64,000 nucleotides of DNA from Pelagibius sp. Alg239-R121 (GCF_947331435.1 NZ_CAMZOF010000002.1:620001-684000); one strand, 5' to 3'; counted from the first letter of the stretch, positions 35,335 to 44,940 are shown. Made by a program: numbers and translations. The notes: generated by a model from the letters alone, not told the origin.

Positions 35335-37853
35335 TTGCCGCCTCCCATTTCTATGGTGATCGCGCCGCGTTCCGGGAAGTTCGGGTTGTTCTCGAGCTGG
35401 GCGATCTCAAGCCGACCCAATGCGATGACGCCATCCTTGAGAGGAGTGGTCGTGGTGGTGCCCCGGCGCCGGAACCGAGTAGCCTTCACCGAAGTTACAC
35501 CCTCGACGGCCATGACCGCTGCGTAGATCGGGCTCAGATAAACCGCCTCGCCAAAACTCAGATTGTCCGGATGGAAGTGCCCGAGCGTTCCGTCGCTGAA
35601 ACCCGCGGTTCCAAGCACCGCCATCACCTCTCGACGCACTTCCGAACGGAAGTGTTCGGGGCTCGCACAGACGAACAATCCCAGTTCCAGGGCGACAAAG
35701 CGCGGCGCATCGATCTCCAGGTCGTAGCCTGCCATGCGGAAGCGATCGAGGAAGCTCCGCAGTCCAGCTTCGAATTCCGACGTGACAGGACGCCCGCCAA
35801 AACGGTCCACCGTGACAAAAACTGTGTGCCCATGGCCGTTCCAACGGAAAGTGGCCGCCGCCCGCTGCACGTCCGGATAGCGTCGGGCGAGATCGGCATA
35901 ATCATCCGCCGTTACCGCGCGTTCCTGGCGCCGGTAAGCATAGGGCGCCGCTTTACGGACTTCCTCCATGGATTCCGGATTCGCCCCGCCGGTGGCAGGC
36001 AACGGGTTGCGCAGCTCAATGATCCCGCCCTGATCCGTAATCACATGGCGCAACGCATCGGCGCCGATATTCCCAATGGCACCGTTACCGACCCGATAAG
36101 ACGCGGAAAAGCCCGTGCGGGCATTCGGCCGGCGTCCATTCCGATCATCGCCAAAGCGCAGACGGGCACGCCCGTCGCGTTCGGTCTCGACGACGAAATG
36201 CCGATCATCGGCGAAGGATTGCAGCAGATCGCGACGCGCCAGCCAGCGTTCCGAAGGAGTCAGATCGTCATCGAGCCGCACGTCGGGCCGGCGATTATCG
36301 ATACGCTGATCCGTCGCATCGAACGCGGACGGACTGATGTCGGGATCATAGTCGGGCGATAGCTGCGTGACCGGCCCAAGCTCTAGAGCCGGGCGGTACC
36401 GGGGCGCCACGGGAATGGGATCGGCCCGTTCGCAAGCGTCGTTCGTCGGTTCCGCAACAAGGCTCAGATAAGGCGCAGGAACGCGCGACAATTCCTCACC
36501 CGAAACCGAACGGCCGTGATCAGCCAGCAGGATGTTGCCGAGAGCATGAGAAACCCGGTTGACCGGTCCACCGCCGACAGCGTCGTCGAGCGTCGCAGAG
36601 ATGCAGAATGGGAAAGGCAAGGCGTCTTCTTCGGCCCAGCGGATCTCCGTAATCTCGGCGCCGGTCAGTTCATCCGTCAATCCACTCTCGATCGCGCAGA
36701 GTCGAACTGCATGTCGAATATTGGGATCGGCATCCGCGCCGCGGCCGGTCCGCGGGCCAACCCACTCCTCGAAAATCAGGATGTCACCGTTCGCGAGATC
36801 GGGAAAATTTCCAGCCAGGGTGGCACGGGTGGCACCCCTGGTCAGACAGCATTCGGCATCGCCCCATTCGTAAAAATCCATCGCATTGTGGGCGGCGAAC
36901 AGCTCCTTGTCGTGCAGTGGCTCAAACACCAGCGGCAGGCGGTTCAAAACCCGGTCGCGCGAAGCAGGCGCGACGACCGGATCCAGCCCGGTCAGACGGG
37001 TCAGAAACTGTTCTTCGTTTTGCCGGATGATGACACCATCCACATCCACGCTGATCTGAATCCAGACCCGCGCGTTGCCGCCATCATGCATCTGATAATC
37101 GACCAACCGTGCATGCCTGCGAACCGACGAACGGCGGCGTGCAGTGGCCAGATAAGCCTCAGTCGCGACCGCATCCTGAGCATAACTCAAGCGGTCTCCG
37201 GTGAAGGCCAGCATTTCCACCAAGGTAATCCCCAAATCAGCTGGATTGCGTTCGCGCCAGTCGGGCATGATCTGCGCCATACGGTTGAGCATCAGGCGGC
37301 GGAAGCTCTGATAATCCTTGGCCAGATAGGAAATTGCCGGATTGTCCGTCAGATCGCCGGGGCAATCGTTGCGCGGCGCGCAGTCGAAGTCGGTCGGACA
37401 TTCCACCTTGAAGGAAAAATCGACCTGGGAGAGAAGACGGTCGATTCCGGCAGGGGGCGACAGCGCGCCCAAGGTCGATACCAGACGAAGCGTATAGGTC
37501 GCGTAGTCGCCATTGGAGCTGGTCCGCAAGACCAGAACCTGATCGGCCTCGGGCAAGGCGGTCAAGAACCCCGGCAAGCCTGCCTCGATCGGGTCGATCA
37601 GGCTTAGATCGGGAGCGTCGGCCCGGGTGACCCACTCAATTTCCACCCCAGTAATCCGCTCGCCACCTGACAGCTCCAGATTATCAAGCGTCAGATCAGG
37701 CGCCGGCTTCAGAAAGCGCAGCAGCAACGTGCGTTGACGCGGCGTGTTCTCGGGCGCTTCCAGGTCCAGGACTTCGATGAAGTCGATACCGTTGAGAACG
37801 GCGTCCGCCAGCACGAGTTCCCGGCGGCGGGCATCGCAGCAGTGATAGATCAC
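35331..37853 (-). CDS. baseplate assembly protein J-like (840 residues)
   Basis: This is the second J-like baseplate protein. Typical features are YLAKDYQSFRRLMLNRMAQI and ERNPADLGITLVEMLAFTGD in the first third, LRFGDDRNGRRPNARTGFSA, then LPATGGANPESMEEVRKAAP and AVTADDYADLARRYPDVQRA in the last third. It begins MIYHCCDARRRELVLADAVL. It overlaps the gp25 gene upstream and the other J-like gene downstream by four bases each. Role: wedge/ring component of the injection baseplate, cytoplasmic until particle release. Confidence 0.85.
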   Translation of the reverse strand: MIYHCCDARRRELVLADAVLNGIDFIEVLDLEAPENTPRQRTLLLRFLKPAPDLTLDNLELSGGERITGVEIEWVTRADAPDLSLIDPIEAGLPGFLTALPEADQVLVLRTSSNGDYATYTLRLVSTLGALSPPAGIDRLLSQVDFSFKVECPTDFDCAPRNDCPGDLTDNPAISYLAKDYQSFRRLMLNRMAQIMPDWRERNPADLGITLVEMLAFTGDRLSYAQDAVATEAYLATARRRSSVRRHARLVDYQMHDGGNARVWIQISVDVDGVIIRQNEEQFLTRLTGLDPVVAPASRDRVLNRLPLVFEPLHDKELFAAHNAMDFYEWGDAECCLTRGATRATLAGNFPDLANGDILIFEEWVGPRTGRGADADPNIRHAVRLCAIESGLTDELTGAEITEIRWAEEDALPFPFCISATLDDAVGGGPVNRVSHALGNILLADHGRSVSGEELSRVPAPYLSLVAEPTNDACERADPIPVAPRYRPALELGPVTQLSPDYDPDISPSAFDATDQRIDNRRPDVRLDDDLTPSERWLARRDLLQSFADDRHFVVETERDGRARLRFGDDRNGRRPNARTGFSASYRVGNGAIGNIGADALRHVITDQGGIIELRNPLPATGGANPESMEEVRKAAPYAYRRQERAVTADDYADLARRYPDVQRAAATFRWNGHGHTVFVTVDRFGGRPVTSEFEAGLRSFLDRFRMAGYDLEIDAPRFVALELGLFVCASPEHFRSEVRREVMAVLGTAGFSDGTLGHFHPDNLSFGEAVYLSPIYAAVMAVEGVTSVKATRFRRRGTTTTTPLKDGVIALGRLEIAQLENNPNFPERGAITIEMGGGK

Positions 37854-38212
37854 GGTCCGCCTCCCATCTCAAACTCAGCCAGCTGCTGCGTATCATCGCT
37901 CAACAGACGATAGGCAATGCGAATGCGCAGCGCGGAGTCTTCGGCTTCGGTTTGAACGCCATCCACGACGATCCGCTGCCCAAGATTTTGCTGCAAAGCG
38001 CCTTTGATCATGAATTCGGCAGTCGCAGCGGCCTCGGGGCTGGCGGCAGCAAAAACCAGTTGAAGAATGCCTGCGCCGAATTCGGGGCGGTTCACCCGCT
38101 CGCCGGGTGAGGTGAAGAGAATCTGCTCGATCAGATTTCGGACATGCTCGGCTTCCGACACATTGGCGGTGCGGTCGCGCCCGTCGAAATGATATGGGAA
38201 ATCGATCTGCAT
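37850..38212 (-). CDS. gp25/GPW-family baseplate wedge protein
   Basis: The 120-residue protein begins MQIDFPYHFDGRDRTANVSE and has the gp25 core HVRNLIEQILFTSPGERVNR followed by PEFGAGILQLVF. The EPR/PEFG-type motif is central to gp25, which nucleates sheath assembly on the baseplate. The longer frame to 38398 is rejected because its first 62 codons are out-of-family and overlap the PAAR-like gene. It overlaps the J-like gene by four bases and lies five bases after the PAAR-like gene. Confidence 0.92.
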   Translation of the reverse strand: MQIDFPYHFDGRDRTANVSEAEHVRNLIEQILFTSPGERVNRPEFGAGILQLVFAAASPEAAATAEFMIKGALQQNLGQRIVVDGVQTEAEDSALRIRIAYRLLSDDTQQLAEFEMGGGP

Positions 38213-38217
38213 GCGCC

Positions 38218-38538
38218 TTAGCTCCCGATCACGCGGGTTTGGGCTTGAATGGGCAGCATCGGCGTTCCGGTCGGCACGCAGGTGCTGACGCTGTCCTGCA
38301 GAACGACCGGCGCACCACCGGCAAATACCCGGGTCGCGGCAACAACGAACGTGCCGGTAACGCAGGGTCCGTTGCCGCCGGGCGGCACGAAGCCACAACC
38401 TGCGACCACCCAGGGAGAGGTCTGTGTCACCGCCGGCTGCCCGGACAGCAGAACCCGGGGAAAGGGAGTGGTTGGCGTCGCCTGGCCACCGTGACTGCAG
38501 GTGACCGTCGCACCGAGATGGAGTATGGGACCTGGCAT
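38218..38538 (-). CDS. PAAR-like spike-tip protein
   Basis: The 106-residue protein begins MPGPILHLGATVTCSHGGQA and has repeating short beta-strands rich in Gly, Pro and Thr, with cysteines at C14, C48, C59 and C87 or nearby. The start and the CxHGG-type segment match PAAR-like proteins that sharpen the spike in contractile tails. It lies between gpV (spike trunk) and gp25, the normal order. A metal site formed by Cys/His is likely, as in other PAAR-like tips. Confidence 0.8.
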   Translation of the reverse strand: MPGPILHLGATVTCSHGGQATPTTPFPRVLLSGQPAVTQTSPWVVAGCGFVPPGGNGPCVTGTFVVAATRVFAGGAPVVLQDSVSTCVPTGTPMLPIQAQTRVIGS

Positions 38539-38551
38539 GCTCTTCCCTTTC

Positions 38552-39061
38552 TCAGATGACCGTCAACGCGCCGTTGTTGATGGTAACGGCCGGTCCGGTC
38601 ATCACGATGGACGCCCCCCGGCCGTTCTGGATGTAAATCCCGGTATCATTGACGATAAGCGACGCACCGGTCGCCGTTTTCAATACGATCCCGCCGGTCG
38701 GCCCGGGCAAATCCGTGACCGTGATGCCGTTTTGCAGAAGCGTCTGCATGGTCATCGCAGAAACACCCGGAGGCGTTAGTTGATGAAGCACCGGCACCTC
38801 AGCGGCTGAGCCGAAATAGCAGCCGGTCCAGATCGGATAATCCGGATCGCCACGCTCGAACTCGATCCAGACGCCGGCTCCGATCGGCGGCACACCCATA
38901 TTGGCCGTTTGAATGCCCGCGACCGGAAAACAGGGCATCGCCCAACTGGTCAGGGCAATGGAGGAAACATCCGGCACGATTGCCTGAATACGACCGGTCA
39001 ACATGGGATCGATATTGTTGACCACCGTCCCGCGATATTTGCCGTAATAGGTTTCTGTCAT
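38552..39061 (-). CDS. baseplate assembly protein V-like (spike trunk, VgrG C-terminal-like)
   Basis: The 169-residue protein has an OB-fold start (YYGKYRGTVVNNIDPMLTGR, IQAIVPDV) and the PPIGAGVWIEFERGDPDYPI-WTGCYFG block seen in gpV and VgrG gp5-like domains. It ends with a beta-prism-like repetitive tail (GGIVLKTATGASLIVNDTGI). It forms the trunk of the puncturing spike with gpD. Its start overlaps the gpD-like stop by four bases. Confidence 0.92.
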   Translation of the reverse strand: MTETYYGKYRGTVVNNIDPMLTGRIQAIVPDVSSIALTSWAMPCFPVAGIQTANMGVPPIGAGVWIEFERGDPDYPIWTGCYFGSAAEVPVLHQLTPPGVSAMTMQTLLQNGITVTDLPGPTGGIVLKTATGASLIVNDTGIYIQNGRGASIVMTGPAVTINNGALTVI

Positions 39062-40185
39062 GCCGGAACCGATGTTTGTGTGGGCAAAAGCCCGTTGCGT
39101 TTAAGGGTGAAAGACTGCTTGTAGGCGCCGCGCGTCAGCTCATGCGTTACGCTGTCGACGTAGTGAACGCCGTCGTAGGCTTGACCGGCGCCACGCACGC
39201 CAACCAGAGAGCGGGCCTTAAGAATCCTGCCGTAGCGAACCACGTCGATCTTTCCGGTACCCGTGACCGCGTCGGCGTGCTGAGCCGCGTAAGCAAATCC
39301 GCGAACGACGGCTTCAAAAGGATTCAGGCGGGCGGTGTCGCGCAGGCGGGTGATCTTTGGCGGCAACGGCGGAATCGCGCCCAAGGGTGGGTGAAACGGG
39401 ATTGCCGACGGAATCGGAATGGGGATCGGTGCCTTGGTCAACTGGTTCTGTATAAACACGATCGGGATCTCTGTGCCGTCTTTGTTAAAGGTAAAACTCA
39501 GCTCCTCGGCATTGGTCGGACTGCCGGACTCGATCGTCAGGGCGGGCTGTACATCGCCGATACGAACCTCGGGGCCCCAGTAGGCAAAGCTGGTGGCCGG
39601 TGCAGGGCCGGGCTTCATGAAAAAGGTGTACCCTGCCTCGCCAGCGAGCATGCGGATGTATTCGAGATCCGTATCTTGATGCCGGGGCAGTTTTTCGGTC
39701 GGCAGGGGCGGCCCTTCGAGAGACGGAATGACTTGTGGAATCAGGCCCAGCCAGGCATATTTGGCCAGGATCAAGTTGACCCGGACAAAAGGCGGCATCG
39801 CGATGTAGGGCAGACCCGAGAAATCGAAAAGCTCCATGGTCGCCGTGAGATCTTTGCCCATCACCTTCAGCATAGCGGGTGCGCCGCCGGTGCCCGGATT
39901 CAACTCCGTACGGGTTACGACACCATTGATCAGTGGCGTCGCACGGCCATTCACGGTGGCAATGAGTGCGACACGAAGGATCGGAAGTGCGGATCCGCCT
40001 GCGAGCAGAAAAATTGTGTTGAGCGGAGAATTCTTTTCCAGCGCGAACAGCAGATCGAATCCGCTTTGTGTTTCGCCCGAGTTTTCGTGGACCGTAACGG
40101 ATTGGAGGGCATCGACAACGGGACGTGGCGCCGCGATCGGCACACCCGGTCCAAACATCACCGTAAGATCGACGCCCTTGATCAT
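39058..40185 (-). CDS. phage late control protein D-like (spike hub, VgrG N-terminal-like)
   Basis: The 375-residue gpD-like hub protein has VNLILAKYAWLGLIPQ, HQDTDLEYIRMLAGEAGYTF-FMKPG and YVDSVTHELTRGAYKQSFTL-KRNG, all typical of gpD/gp27 proteins. A Pro-rich loop (PIPIPIPSAIPFHPPLGAIP) near 270-290 is an unusual insertion. The frame opens with a GTG at 40218, but the ATG at 40185 (MIKGVDLTVMFGPG) with GGAAGGA upstream is preferred. gpD and gpV together correspond to the VgrG of type VI systems. Confidence 0.9.
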   Translation of the reverse strand: MIKGVDLTVMFGPGVPIAAPRPVVDALQSVTVHENSGETQSGFDLLFALEKNSPLNTIFLLAGGSALPILRVALIATVNGRATPLINGVVTRTELNPGTGGAPAMLKVMGKDLTATMELFDFSGLPYIAMPPFVRVNLILAKYAWLGLIPQVIPSLEGPPLPTEKLPRHQDTDLEYIRMLAGEAGYTFFMKPGPAPATSFAYWGPEVRIGDVQPALTIESGSPTNAEELSFTFNKDGTEIPIVFIQNQLTKAPIPIPIPSAIPFHPPLGAIPPLPPKITRLRDTARLNPFEAVVRGFAYAAQHADAVTGTGKIDVVRYGRILKARSLVGVRGAGQAYDGVHYVDSVTHELTRGAYKQSFTLKRNGLLPTQTSVPA

Positions 40186-40192
40186 ACCAATG

Positions 40193-40552
40193 TCATCCTT
40201 CCTCGGGCCCGGGCACACCTTGCGGCAGAGTTATGCGCACGTCGGCGCCCTCTTCTTCCAGCTCCTCCGCCCAGAGGCTGCCGTTAGCGTCGCAAAGCAT
40301 CCAAAAGGCTTCGGGATTCCCGACCTCCGCGGCAGTGATCTGATCCAACCGCTCGCCCTGCAGGACACGGCGCAGGCGCAGCGTATGAAAGGACTCCGGT
40401 TGCGGCGCAAAGCGGCGCTGCAGATAGGTGGTCGCGACCCCATCCGCTCCGACAATCACGCTTGTGGGAACTCCGTGATATCGGCTTTCGGGTGGAAAAT
40501 CTGTGCGCTCGACAACACCGGCCTCGAACATGGCCTGAATGGGGTTTTTCAT
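40193..40552 (-). CDS. LysM-domain tail protein (gpX / Afp7-like adaptor)
   Basis: A 119-residue protein with a LysM-like C-terminal half (HTLRLRRVLQGERLDQITAA, GNPEAFWMLCDANG, ITLPQG). In contractile tails a LysM protein links the inner tube to the spike hub. It sits between the tube-initiator gene (4-bp overlap) and gpD (seven bases), the expected location. Confidence 0.8.
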   Translation of the reverse strand: MKNPIQAMFEAGVVERTDFPPESRYHGVPTSVIVGADGVATTYLQRRFAPQPESFHTLRLRRVLQGERLDQITAAEVGNPEAFWMLCDANGSLWAEELEEEGADVRITLPQGVPGPEEG

Positions 40553-41205
40553 GGCAGACCTCCGATGCCGAAGTCAGCAAGCGGACCACTGGCAGAGCGG
40601 GAAGCAAGCTGTTCCTTGCCTTGCAGATAAGCCATGAAGAGGCCGCTGCCGCGATGTTTGAACCCGAGGTCATCGACGCTCAGGACCCTCAGACTAAGAC
40701 TGACTTTGGCGCGGATTGGATTCAGCGCGGCATCGAAGAATTCTTCGGTGATCGATAGATCGGTGACGCGCACAGGCACCACCCGGTTGCGGCTCCAGAC
40801 GAAAAGCGCGAGCGGTGTTTCAGCAGGTGTGATTTCGAAACTTCCGGCATCCGACTGGGCATTCTGCCGCTCCAGCTGCGCTACGCTCGGATGCAGCAGG
40901 GTCTCCATTGCCGAAAGGGCCGGGAAGATGCCGGCCTCCACGGCATCGGCATTCTGCTTTGGAAACTCCAACTGATCGGTGGCATCAAGCTCGGCTTCCA
41001 GGGTGATGGTCTCAACCGCCGGGCCCGTCAACCGCAGAGGTTGCGAACGGTCCGGCTCATCCTGGATCGACTGAACCTGAAGCGATCGCTGCAGAGTTTC
41101 AGATGCATATTGCAGCGTAATGATACGCTCGATCGCACCGCTCTCCGGCTCTATCAAAACAAGCCCGGCGCGGGTGAGTTTCGGGGATCTGGGAAAGCCT
41201 GTCAT
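40549..41205 (-). CDS. CIS tube-family protein (tube initiator)
   Basis: The 218-residue protein begins with KLTRAGLVLIEPESGAIERI-ITLQYASETLQRSLQVQ, the pattern of the CIS tube protein family (Afp7 N-terminal domain, gp53/gp54-like). The middle is a beta-rich tube fold (VETITLEAELDATDQLEFPK) with a conserved ALFVWSRNRVVPVRVTDLSI segment. It probably caps the baseplate and starts polymerisation of the inner tube. It follows the DUF4157 genes after a 58-bp gap, the largest within this half of the operon. Confidence 0.85.
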   Translation of the reverse strand: MTGFPRSPKLTRAGLVLIEPESGAIERIITLQYASETLQRSLQVQSIQDEPDRSQPLRLTGPAVETITLEAELDATDQLEFPKQNADAVEAGIFPALSAMETLLHPSVAQLERQNAQSDAGSFEITPAETPLALFVWSRNRVVPVRVTDLSITEEFFDAALNPIRAKVSLSLRVLSVDDLGFKHRGSGLFMAYLQGKEQLASRSASGPLADFGIGGLP

Positions 41206-41263
41206 CTTGGTTCTGCTTTCATCCTAAATTCGAAGTCCGCTGACGCATTTTTCTCTCGCGGCT

Positions 41264-43087
41264 TCATGGTGCCGGCCGGGGATATCTGGTTTCAAAAAAG
41301 GCAAAGGTCCTGGGACGCAACGCGCGGAGTCTGGCCGGGTCGGCCATGTAGAGCATGAAGGACTCGGCAAAGAGCTCCTCATAGTCGGAATCCGAATAGG
41401 TCGTGACCCCGCGCCGCAGAGTCGCCACAGAACCTTCGGGGGTATTCCGGGTAGCTGTTTCATCCTCGACACCGTCAGCGCGGACTGCGACCCGGAACGC
41501 AGGGGTCCGATCCGTCGCCTCGAATTCCCGATTGTATTCGCCGTCCGCATCCTGCTTGAATCGCGAACCTGAGAGCGAGCGCTGCTGCAGCAATCGCCGA
41601 CGTGCGGCTGGCGTTTGGCCTGCAGCGTCGAATCTGTTCCACTCAGCCTCCAGCGGGCGCAGATCCAATGCGTGGCCGATTTCATGCACCAGATTACGCA
41701 CGGCCTGGGAATGCCCGCCAAACCGCAAGGAGCTCGTGCTGAAGCTATCGTCGAACATCTCTACTACGTCGTTGACTTCATCGTAGTGTGCCGGCTCGCC
41801 GCCGGGGGCATCACCGCTCCGCCGCGCGAAGGTGAGGCCGTTTGCTGCAGTCACGGCGGCCGGAGTTAGGAGATGAAGCGCTTGATGGAGCGAGGAATAT
41901 TCGCCGGCAGTCCACGTTCCCGTCAGAGTGAATGTGCTGCCTCCGACCGTGACACTCGTTGGTACATCCGCTTGTGCAGGCGTGGCAGTCTCGGCCCCGA
42001 TGTCTTCGATCAGCATGACATGGGTGCTCGTTGCACTAGGTCCCTGACCCGTGACGTGCGTGAAGCGCGTAAAGCGATAAACCCGATGCGCGCCACCATG
42101 TGCCGAAAGATCCAGTGCAACTTCGATGCTCGTGCTCAGGGGCAACGCATTGGTGTTCCCTCCGAGCCAGGCGCCCATGCTCCCGAGCCCCACATGAAGC
42201 GATGCGTCTATCCCCGGGTCGAAACTGTTGGTGGCGCCAATCGATCGGGTTGAACCATGCCGTCCGCTGTCGTTTACCTCGAAATACTCCGTGACGATGG
42301 CCGCCGGAATATCGATGGGAATCGCGGATACCTGGATTTCCCGTCGTTCATTCTGGGGTATGGCACCAAGGCTGGTTGGCTGGCGTTGCAGAACCCCGCC
42401 TCTGGAACCGCCTTTCGCGACCTGCTGAAAAGTGTGGGTCAGCTCATGCGCCAGCAAATGGCGCCCTGCGGATGATTGCGGAGCATATTCCCCTGTGGCG
42501 AAAGCGATATGATTCCGCAGAGTATAAGCGCGCGCATTGATGCCGCGGGCCGCGGATTGCGCCTCGGATCCGGTGTGAATACGGACATGCGAAAGGTCGC
42601 GCCCAAAACGCGGCTCGAAATAGCCGCGCGCGGACAGTGACAGAGGTTGGCCGCCGGAGGCGACCGCGCGTGCCGCAAGTTGGGTTGGCGACGTTTGCGC
42701 TGGCGCCCTGTTAGAAACCGCCTGCGGACCCGCCAGCTTGGCCTGCAGCGTTTCTTCCTCGTCTTCTTCATCGCTTTGACGCTGCACCAAGGGTGAGATG
42801 GGCAGCACGGCAGTCTGCCCAACCGGCCGGTCGGACACGACTCGGTCGGACACGACTCGGTCGGACACGACCTGATCGGCAATACGGTCTGCTTCTTGTT
42901 CGTACCGATCGCCAGGAGTATTTACAGAAAGTTTAGGCTGAACAGAGAGCTTGGCTCCCAACGCACAGCCATCGCACTTGCCGGTAATTCCAGCCGTTTC
43001 ACCGCAAGAACAGGCGTCCCGCAACGTTGACCGGGCTTGTACGGCAGCGGTTTCAGCGATGGCTTGGCTGCCCTGTCTCATTGCCAT
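41264..43087 (-). CDS. DUF4157 protein with second HExxH domain (candidate payload A)
   Basis: This 607-residue protein has a modular N-terminal half: C26-x-C28 and C38-xx-C41 (probable zinc knuckle), RYEQEADRIADQVV, three VVSDR repeats (72-87), an acidic DEEDEEE patch, and a DUF4157 domain with HELTH at 213-217. Residues about 250-420 are beta-rich and contain a Gly-rich wall. A second zincin motif, HEIGH at 467-471 followed by ALDLRP, is in the C-terminal third. DUF4157 is known from eCIS-associated toxins. It overlaps the next DUF4157 gene by up to ten bases; the ATG at 43081 is an alternative start. Likely a protease-type cargo delivered by the tail (inference). Confidence 0.8.
   Translation of the reverse strand: MAMRQGSQAIAETAAVQARSTLRDACSCGETAGITGKCDGCALGAKLSVQPKLSVNTPGDRYEQEADRIADQVVSDRVVSDRVVSDRPVGQTAVLPISPLVQRQSDEEDEEETLQAKLAGPQAVSNRAPAQTSPTQLAARAVASGGQPLSLSARGYFEPRFGRDLSHVRIHTGSEAQSAARGINARAYTLRNHIAFATGEYAPQSSAGRHLLAHELTHTFQQVAKGGSRGGVLQRQPTSLGAIPQNERREIQVSAIPIDIPAAIVTEYFEVNDSGRHGSTRSIGATNSFDPGIDASLHVGLGSMGAWLGGNTNALPLSTSIEVALDLSAHGGAHRVYRFTRFTHVTGQGPSATSTHVMLIEDIGAETATPAQADVPTSVTVGGSTFTLTGTWTAGEYSSLHQALHLLTPAAVTAANGLTFARRSGDAPGGEPAHYDEVNDVVEMFDDSFSTSSLRFGGHSQAVRNLVHEIGHALDLRPLEAEWNRFDAAGQTPAARRRLLQQRSLSGSRFKQDADGEYNREFEATDRTPAFRVAVRADGVEDETATRNTPEGSVATLRRGVTTYSDSDYEELFAESFMLYMADPARLRALRPRTFAFFETRYPRPAP
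42829..42873 (-). repeat. three tandem 15-bp units encoding VVSDR
   Basis: Two identical copies of ggtcggacacgactc and a third copy differing only in the last bases lie in tandem inside payload gene A. Translated, they give three VVSDR/VVSDRP units. The paralogous gene B lacks this expansion. Slippage-prone coding repeats of this kind can change length between strains; here they fall in the linker before the acidic patch. Confidence 0.85.
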
Positions 43088-44940
43088 TTCCGTTTCCGCT
43101 TGAGGTCTTCGCCTTTTGGCTGCTTATGAGGATTGGTCAAAGGAAACTTGTCGGCATCGGCTTCGATGGTTTTGGCGTCACCGAAGACGGACTTGGGAGG
43201 CGAACCGCAGAGCGGGTCGGTTTGGTCGCAGTTTCTCGCTCTATCCTTGGCAGGTTTGCGATCCCAGGACTCCCGCAGGCGTTCGATCATTCCCGCATTT
43301 TGTGGAATATATGGCGTCAATAGCGCTTTCGCCCGGCCTTCAATCTGCATGACAGGAAGATCGTCGAGCCTTGCGTTTATGCAAGTGTCAAAGTCTCCGC
43401 CGGCCAGGGCGCAGATGTCCTGATCGTTCATCGAAGCCGCGGAATGTTCATCCTTCATCATGGATTGATCGGCAAGCGGATCGAAGTCCCGGCCCATCTG
43501 CTCGCGGAACCAAAAGAGCCGGTCCTTAAAAACCATGTTCTCATTGGCGGCATGGCCCTCGATATAGTTGTACCGGTCTTCAAGACCGAGCAGATGATGG
43601 GCCTCGTGCGCGATGGTTTGGGGATCGCCGACCCAATTGCCTGAATTTGTCCATTGCGACGGATCCACGCCCACAGTGAAAATGTCTTGTGCACCGTTCT
43701 TTTTCACGAAATCGATGTCCAGCGTGTAACCGCGGGTCGAGGAGGCCTTTTCGATCGCGTCAACGATGGCCTTGGTGCGCTTGACGTCGTCTTCAGTCCC
43801 CTTGCCCTTGGGTTTCAGCAGGACTTTCATACGCACGACGATGTTCGTGGGATCGGTCCGATCGACCTGAAACTCCTTGCCCCCTTCGCCCTTCCTGGAT
43901 ACGAAATTCGGTTCGGAACGATCGGCGATGTCCTCTTCAACGCCGGAAAGTTTGCCCGCAGTTGGGTCGGCCAGGCGGGTCTCCTCTTTCTTTTCGGCCT
44001 TTTCGGTCATATCCCGATTCTCGTCTGCCAGTTTGTCACCTGACGCCATGGGTGTATTGAACATGAGCAGTAGCTTGTCGATGTAATACATCGGGCAGGC
44101 ACTGTTGCGGGCGCCGTCGATGATGTGGCGGGTATAACCCTTGGCCCTCCAGTCCAACTTCCTCAAATAAACCGCGTGATTCAAAGCCTCATCGGCCTTT
44201 TTCTCAAAATCTTCTTTCGTGCCGGTGGGGATTTTCGCCGGATCACTGGGGCAGGTCCGGCGGATCGTCCGGCCGCCGTTCTGCTGGAAGGTATGGGTCA
44301 GCTCGTGCGCCAGAAGGTGACGGCCTCTCGGTGTTTCCGGCTCGTACTGCCCCGGGGCAAAAGCAATGTGGTTCCCGAGCGTATAAGCCCGCGCATTGAT
44401 GCCACGGGCGGCAGACTGCGCCTCTCCCCCGGTATGCAGACGGACGTGTGTAAGGTCATGGCCGAAACGTGGCTCAAAATAACTGCGGTCCGATCGCGAG
44501 AGTGGCCGTCCGCCAGAGGCAACCGCGCGAACCGCCGATTGGGTTGCGGTTGCTTGACCTGTCGTAGATTGTCCTGCTGTCGACTGTCCTGCCGCCGGCG
44601 ATGTCGATTTGGCCTGCAGCATCTCCTCCTCTTCCTCCTCGGCATCGTTTTGCCGCTGCACAAGAGGTGAGATCGAAAGCGAGGACCTCAGCGGTGATGC
44701 CTGCCCCGGCGCAATCTCGCTGGAAACAACCTGATCAGCGATGCGGTCGGCCTCCTGCTCATACCGATCGCCCGGTGCGCTGATCGTCATCTTTGATTGG
44801 ATGCCCAATTTCTCGGCCGAAGCGCAGCTGCCACACTTACCCGATATGCCGGCGGCTTCACCGCAGCTGCAGGCCCGCTGGATTTTCGTGTTCGCGACCG
44901 TCGGAGTCTCGGTCACGGCCTGATGATTCTGAACGCTCAT
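43078..44940 (-). CDS. DUF4157 protein with metzincin-like HExxHxxGxxD domain (candidate payload B)
   Basis: The 620-residue protein shares its first 220 residues closely with payload A: Cys24/26/36/39, RYEQEADRIADQVV, LVQRQ, an E-rich patch and HELTH at 212-216. A low-complexity AGQSTAGQSTTGQAT linker (about 117-131) takes the place of the VVSDR repeats. The C-terminal half is unrelated to A and carries HEAHHLLGLED at 445-455, a HExxHxxGxxD zincin motif with EDRYNY behind it. Conserved N-module plus new C-module is typical of delivered toxin families. Its start overlaps the stop of the next gene upstream as ATGA. Confidence 0.82.
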   Translation of the reverse strand: MSVQNHQAVTETPTVANTKIQRACSCGEAAGISGKCGSCASAEKLGIQSKMTISAPGDRYEQEADRIADQVVSSEIAPGQASPLRSSLSISPLVQRQNDAEEEEEEMLQAKSTSPAAGQSTAGQSTTGQATATQSAVRAVASGGRPLSRSDRSYFEPRFGHDLTHVRLHTGGEAQSAARGINARAYTLGNHIAFAPGQYEPETPRGRHLLAHELTHTFQQNGGRTIRRTCPSDPAKIPTGTKEDFEKKADEALNHAVYLRKLDWRAKGYTRHIIDGARNSACPMYYIDKLLLMFNTPMASGDKLADENRDMTEKAEKKEETRLADPTAGKLSGVEEDIADRSEPNFVSRKGEGGKEFQVDRTDPTNIVVRMKVLLKPKGKGTEDDVKRTKAIVDAIEKASSTRGYTLDIDFVKKNGAQDIFTVGVDPSQWTNSGNWVGDPQTIAHEAHHLLGLEDRYNYIEGHAANENMVFKDRLFWFREQMGRDFDPLADQSMMKDEHSAASMNDQDICALAGGDFDTCINARLDDLPVMQIEGRAKALLTPYIPQNAGMIERLRESWDRKPAKDRARNCDQTDPLCGSPPKSVFGDAKTIEADADKFPLTNPHKQPKGEDLKRKRKWQ

